DNA of 64,000 nucleotides from Nocardioides conyzicola (GTDB lineage Bacteria > Actinomycetota > Actinomycetes > Propionibacteriales > Nocardioidaceae): NCBI RefSeq assembly GCF_039543825.1, contig NZ_BAABKM010000001.1:186001-250000 (forward strand), read 5' to 3'. Under the pieces are notes generated by a model that saw only the letters and a program-made list of their open reading frames with translations, made no database searches and was not told the origin of the DNA. Every line of letters starts with the position of its first letter. Positions within the stretch are counted from its first letter, which is position 1. Shown piece after piece: positions 60,902 to 64,000 of the stretch. Made by a program: the position numbers and the translations under genes.

Positions 60902-61410
60902 GCCGGGGGTCCCAGCGTGAGGTTCGGCCCCGACGGCGTACCGAACTTGGCCTGGAGGAACATCCCGTGCGCGATCAGCGCCTGCGCGTCGGCGCGGTTG
61001 GCGGCGTCGAGGATCTTGTCCATCGTCGAGGCGAGCAGCTCGAGCTGGTCGACCAGCACCATCAGCGAGGTCTTGTAGCCGTCGATCGGACGCGTGTCCG
61101 CCCACTCGCGTGGCAGCCGCAGGTAGCCGCCGACGGCCTCGGGCAGGTAGTCGGTCGCGGTCGCCATCACCGAGTAGCTCTCGATGGTGCCGACGCCGAG
61201 GTGGCGCAGCTGGGGCAGGGTGTCGCGGACGGTGCGGGCGATCCGCTGCACCCGCGAGGTGATGACCGGCGGAGCATTGCCCTCGACGAGCATCGCGTTG
61301 ACCCGGTTGAGCGCAGCCAGGATGTCCTGCTCCGTCGGTGGGGACGGGATGGCGGTCCCGGCCGCCTCCCCCTCACCACGCAGGCGCCCCCACCACGACT
61401 TCAGGCTCAC
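60898..61410 (-). CDS. Small protein preceding the AAA+ gene, presumed TelA partner
   Basis: A 170-residue protein, predicted all-alpha, with an amphipathic N-terminus (VSLKSWWGRLRGEGEA) and helices such as EQDILAALNRVNAMLVEG and MVLVDQLELLASTMDKILDAANRADA. I do not recognise the family; XpaC-like proteins that travel with TelA in Bacillus (YceG/YceH type) have a similar size and helical make-up, but this link is inferred from context. The start is GTG at 61410, with GAGAG before it. Confidence 0.6.
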   Translation of the reverse strand: MSLKSWWGRLRGEGEAAGTAIPSPPTEQDILAALNRVNAMLVEGNAPPVITSRVQRIARTVRDTLPQLRHLGVGTIESYSVMATATDYLPEAVGGYLRLPREWADTRPIDGYKTSLMVLVDQLELLASTMDKILDAANRADAQALIAHGMFLQAKFGTPSGPNLTLGPPA

Positions 61411-61415
61411 GGCTC

Positions 61416-62651
61416 TCAGCTGGTCGGCAAGGTAGACAGGTCCAGCGTGCCCGCGGCGTTGCGCGCGTCGTGCGCCTGGACCCGGTCGAGGTAGGCCTTC
61501 GACTTGTCCACCTCGGTCTCGAGCACGCCGATGGTCTGGGACATGGAGTCGAGCGCCTTGAGCTTGAACTCGTCGATGGAGTCCATGGTCGCGTAGATGT
61601 TGCTGAACGCCGCCTGCAGCTGCTCGATCCCGATGCTGGACGACGCCGCCTGCTCCTGGATGGCCGCGGAGTTGTCGCGGAGCATCTCGGAGGTCCTCTG
61701 GATCATCCCGGACGTGGTGGTGTTGAGCGCCGTGATCTGGTCGAGCACGAGCTTCTGGTTGCCCAGCGCCTGGGCCACGATGACCGCCGTACGCAGTGCG
61801 GAGATCGTCGTCGTCGACGCGCGGTCGACGCCCTTGATGAGCTCGATGTTGTTCTTGATGATGATGTCGATCGCCAGGTAGGACTGGATCGAGACGGCCA
61901 GCTGCGTCAGCAGGTCCTGGTGCTTCTGGCGGACGTAGAAGAGCACGTCCTGCGACAACGCCTTGGCGGCCTCGGGGTCCGAGAGCTCGAGCTCGGCGAT
62001 CCGCGCCGACAGCTTGGTGTCGAGCCGCTCGGCGACGTACACATACTGGTTGAGCCGACCCATCGACGCCCAGAGGTTGGTCTTCTCCAGGTTGAGGGCG
62101 ACGTTGTCCTTGGTCAGCTCGTCCTGGCCGTTGCGCAGGCTGTGCAGGATGCCGTTGAGCTGGCTCTGCGCGGACTGGTACTTGCGGAAGTAGTCGGTGA
62201 CCTTGTCGCCGAAGGGCAGCAGGTCGAGCCACTTGCGCGCGCCCGTGGCCTGGCTCGGGTCGAGGTCCTCGACCGTGCGCCGCAGCTCGAGCAGCGTCTT
62301 GCCGACGGCCGAGCCCTCGGCGATCCCGCCCTCCTGGAGCGCTCGCACGGGCTGCTGCAGCATCCGGTTGGAGGTCTCGGCGGCCTTGCGGATGTCGGCA
62401 TCACCCATGGTGCGCACGCTCTCGGCCTGCTTCGCGAACTCCGGGCTGTTGACGGCCGTCGCGCTCAGCGCGGTCATGAAGCCCTCGACCTTCGCGTCCA
62501 GCTCGGGCAGCGCCTCCGCCGAGACCTGCGGGGCCATCCGGGGCGCCTGCGTGGTGGTCACCGCGGCCGGCGCCTCGGGGGCCACCAGTGTCAACGACGC
62601 GTCCGGCGGAGCCAGCGGTGCGACCGCGGCCTCGCCCTGGTTCTCGGTCAT
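61416..62651 (-). CDS. telA: TelA-family protein (toxic anion resistance)
   Basis: A 411-residue protein of the TelA/KlaA family, mostly long helices: SIQSYLAIDIIIKNNIELIKGVDRA, TISALRTAVIVAQALGNQKLVLDQI and LDQITALNTTTSGMIQRTSEML are family hallmarks. Historically linked to tellurite and other toxic-anion resistance, and thought to shape membrane-linked complexes. Codons upstream of ATG 62651 are unlike the family. RBS GGAGGGG. It is the first gene of the ten-gene operon, so the main promoter must lie in or before 62652-62691, or in the YczE-like gene. Confidence 0.9.
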   Translation of the reverse strand: MTENQGEAAVAPLAPPDASLTLVAPEAPAAVTTTQAPRMAPQVSAEALPELDAKVEGFMTALSATAVNSPEFAKQAESVRTMGDADIRKAAETSNRMLQQPVRALQEGGIAEGSAVGKTLLELRRTVEDLDPSQATGARKWLDLLPFGDKVTDYFRKYQSAQSQLNGILHSLRNGQDELTKDNVALNLEKTNLWASMGRLNQYVYVAERLDTKLSARIAELELSDPEAAKALSQDVLFYVRQKHQDLLTQLAVSIQSYLAIDIIIKNNIELIKGVDRASTTTISALRTAVIVAQALGNQKLVLDQITALNTTTSGMIQRTSEMLRDNSAAIQEQAASSSIGIEQLQAAFSNIYATMDSIDEFKLKALDSMSQTIGVLETEVDKSKAYLDRVQAHDARNAAGTLDLSTLPTS

Positions 62652-62691
62652 GCCGTCCCCTCCCGATCGTGGTGACCGGAAGTCTGTCAGA

Positions 62692-63372
62692 TCAACCGAG
62701 GCGGCGGGACCCAACGCTGGTCGAACGAGGCTCGATCGTCCACGCCGGCAGCCACAGCTGGGTCAGCGGACCGATCGCCAGCGCGTAGAGCACGGTGCCG
62801 ACGCCGATCCCCCCACCCAGGAGCAGCCCGAGCACGACCACCGTGACCTCGAGCCCGGTCCGCACCAGCCGCAGCGAGAGCCCGGTACGCCGCGCGAGCC
62901 CGGTCATCAGCCCGTCGCGCGGGCCGCGGCCGAGCTGGGCGCCGATGTACATCGCGGTGGCCAGCCCGCAGAGCACGATCCCCCCGAGCATCAGCGCGAC
63001 CCGCAGCACCATCGAGTCGGGCGTGTCGAGGAGCGCGAGGGTGCCGTCCGCGGCGAACCCGACGACCAGCGCGTTGGAGATCGTGCCCAGGCCCGGCTTC
63101 TCGCGCAGCGGGATCCACAGGAGCAGCACCACGAAGCTCATCCCGACGACCGCCTCGCCGAAGGTGATCGGCAGGTAGCGCGTGAGCCCGGAGTGCAGCA
63201 CGTCCCACGGCGCCAGCCCGACGTCGCCACGCACCATGAAGGCCAGCGAGACGCCGTAGGCCACCAGGCCGACGTACAGCTGCGGCAGCCGGCGGCCGAG
63301 GCGGCCGGTGCGCAGCTGGGCGATCGGGCCGAGGTCGGCGAGCTGCGGGGGCGCGGTGGCGATCGTGGTCAC
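62692..63372 (-). CDS. YczE/YitT-like membrane protein
   Basis: A 226-residue protein with about six membrane helices and the YczE-type segments LYVGLVAYGVSLAFMVRGDVGLAPWDVL, GPRDGLMTGL and RTGLSLRLVRTGLEV. In many actinobacteria it is divergent from a MocR regulator, as here, which is thought to control it. GTG start at 63372. The first codons GTG-ACC-ACG-AT are themselves one arm of the operator. Confidence 0.85.
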   Translation of the reverse strand: MTTIATAPPQLADLGPIAQLRTGRLGRRLPQLYVGLVAYGVSLAFMVRGDVGLAPWDVLHSGLTRYLPITFGEAVVGMSFVVLLLWIPLREKPGLGTISNALVVGFAADGTLALLDTPDSMVLRVALMLGGIVLCGLATAMYIGAQLGRGPRDGLMTGLARRTGLSLRLVRTGLEVTVVVLGLLLGGGIGVGTVLYALAIGPLTQLWLPAWTIEPRSTSVGSRRLG

Positions 63373-63420
63373 GCATCCATGGTGACCACGATTGGCCTTC
63401 TCTGAAATAGCCAATCGTGG
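63362..63420. promoter_or_regulatory. MocR-type operator with three related arms
   Basis: Arm A ATCGTGGTCAC (63362-63372), arm B GTGACCACGATTGGC (63382-63396) and arm C GCCAATCGTGG (63410-63420). A and B form an 11-bp perfect inverted repeat, and B and C form another (CCACGATTGGC/GCCAATCGTGG). Arm C lies 13 nt before the regulator ATG. Such paired arms are the usual binding sites of MocR/YczR proteins and lie over both starts. Confidence 0.75.
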
Positions 63421-63433
63421 AAGAGTGGCCTGC

Positions 63434-64000
63434 ATGACCCGCCTCATCGGCGCCGGCCGGGTAGCCACCCTGGTCGGCGAGTTCGACCGCTCCCCCGCGT
63501 ACGCCGGCCTGGCCGACGCCCTGATCCTGCTGATCGGCGACGGCCGGATCTCGGTGGACACCCGACTGCCGAGCGAGCGCGAGCTGACCGAGGCGCTCTC
63601 GGTCTCGCGGACCACGGTCACCCGGGCGTACGCCGCGCTGCGCGACGCCGGGTACGCCGAGGCGCGGCGCGGTGCCGGGACGTTCACCCGGGTGCCCGGC
63701 GGCCGCAGCCGCGCCCACGACCGGGCGCTGCTCCCCCGGCCCGGCGACGGCGACGCGATCGACCTCAACTGCGCGGCCCCGTCCGCCCCGCCCGGCATCG
63801 CCCACGCGTACGCCGACGCCGCGGCCGACCTCCCGGCGTACCTCGGCGGGCACGGCTACTTCCCCGCCGGGCTACCCAGCCTCCAGGCGGCCATCGCCGC
63901 GTCGTACGACGACCGCGGCCTGCCCACCTCGCCCGACCAGATCATGGTGACGCCGGGTGCGCTGACCGCGGCGTCGGTCGTCGCGCAGGCGTTCAGCGGG
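63434..64000 (+). CDS. MocR-family transcriptional regulator (PLP aminotransferase fold), 3' end outside window
   Basis: The visible 189 codons hold a GntR-type winged helix (LPSERELTEALSVSRTTVTRAYAALRDAGYAEARRGAGTFTRV, about residues 45-88) and the start of the aminotransferase-like domain (LNCAAPSAP, YFPAGLPSLQAAIAASYDDRG). The reading frame runs off the right edge, so the PLP lysine is not visible. It is expected to bind the arms upstream and control the YczE-like membrane gene and itself. Confidence 0.9.
   Translation, partial: MTRLIGAGRVATLVGEFDRSPAYAGLADALILLIGDGRISVDTRLPSERELTEALSVSRTTVTRAYAALRDAGYAEARRGAGTFTRVPGGRSRAHDRALLPRPGDGDAIDLNCAAPSAPPGIAHAYADAAADLPAYLGGHGYFPAGLPSLQAAIAASYDDRGLPTSPDQIMVTPGALTAASVVAQAFSG

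Noticed and set aside
62660..62680. Additional MocR operator (GATCGTGGTGACC) in front of telA
   Set aside because: It shares only 8-9 bases with the arms at 63362-63420, has no partner arm, and could arise by chance in GC-rich sequence.
1..64000. Recent horizontal transfer or prophage
   Set aside because: No integrase, transposase, att-like repeats at the tRNA genes, or drop in GC3 bias was found; the only less GC-rich stretch (49692-50082) is an intergenic leader.

Overview
The window is a high-GC chromosomal segment, and every long gene shows strong GC3 bias. GTG starts, 4-nt ATGA/GTGA overlaps, a PknG-GlnH-GlnX cassette, DtxR/IdeR-type iron boxes, BioQ-like boxes and an ECF sigma factor of SigE type point to an actinobacterium. 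A member of Nocardioidaceae such as Nocardioides or a close relative is my inference. There is no phage, transposase, CRISPR array or rRNA. The tail of a P-type ATPase enters at the left edge, and a MocR-type regulator leaves at the right edge.

Layout, left half. 1-8.4 kb: P-type ATPase tail, then an arginine deiminase operon (argF/arcB, arcC, arcA, a 44-residue membrane peptide, an NhaC-type and a YfcC-type transporter) followed by DUF1269-type proteins. 8.4-9.7 kb: a membrane protein and a CYTH protein, divergent. 9.8-16.5 kb: an envelope-glycan operon with two paralogous GT-C enzymes, a DPM1-like GT2, a methyltransferase and a flippase-like membrane protein. 16.5-19.4 kb: a PhoD phosphatase and a GT4. 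19.4-23.1 kb: two hairpin elements, tRNA-Glu(CUC), tRNA-Gln(CUG), a CPBP protease, gltX and a FAH-family hydrolase. In organisms without GlnRS the one GltX charges both of these tRNAs. 23.1-29.5 kb: a D,D-carboxypeptidase, a SigE-type sigma factor with its presumed anti-sigma partner, and small enzymes. 29.5-31.5 kb: the bioYMN biotin transporter, divergent from a BioQ-like TetR repressor, with two tandem operators.

Layout, right half. 31.5-35.9 kb: housekeeping enzymes and a TetR/flavin reductase pair. 35.9-39.2 kb: citramalate synthase cimA, preceded by a leader peptide (V-I-I-I-S-stop) and an intrinsic terminator, which is a transcription attenuator, and a membrane Ser/Thr kinase. 39.3-47.2 kb: iron-siderophore uptake behind two iron boxes. 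It comprises two permeases, an ATPase and a binding lipoprotein whose start is frameshifted by a C9 run, plus two further tandem binding lipoproteins. 47.3-50.1 kb: ilvE and leuB with a structured leader and a new 45-residue protein. 50.1-50.8 kb: a methyltransferase and a five-unit 21-bp repeat array. 50.8-62.7 kb: a ten-gene operon with FHA, VWA, PP2C, PknG, a coiled-coil protein, GlnH, GlnX, an AAA+ ATPase, a TelA partner and TelA. 62.7-64 kb: a YczE-like membrane protein divergent from its MocR regulator, with three operator arms.

Most notable: (1) the enlarged PknG signalling operon, in which three proteins share zinc ribbons; (2) the cimA attenuator; (3) two hairpin elements with different stems but an identical C-rich loop that resembles an anti-Shine-Dalgarno sequence; (4) the 5 x 21 bp array; (5) the gltX-tRNA cluster; (6) the homopolymer frameshift in the siderophore-binding protein. 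All calls come from reading the sequence; no database search was run.
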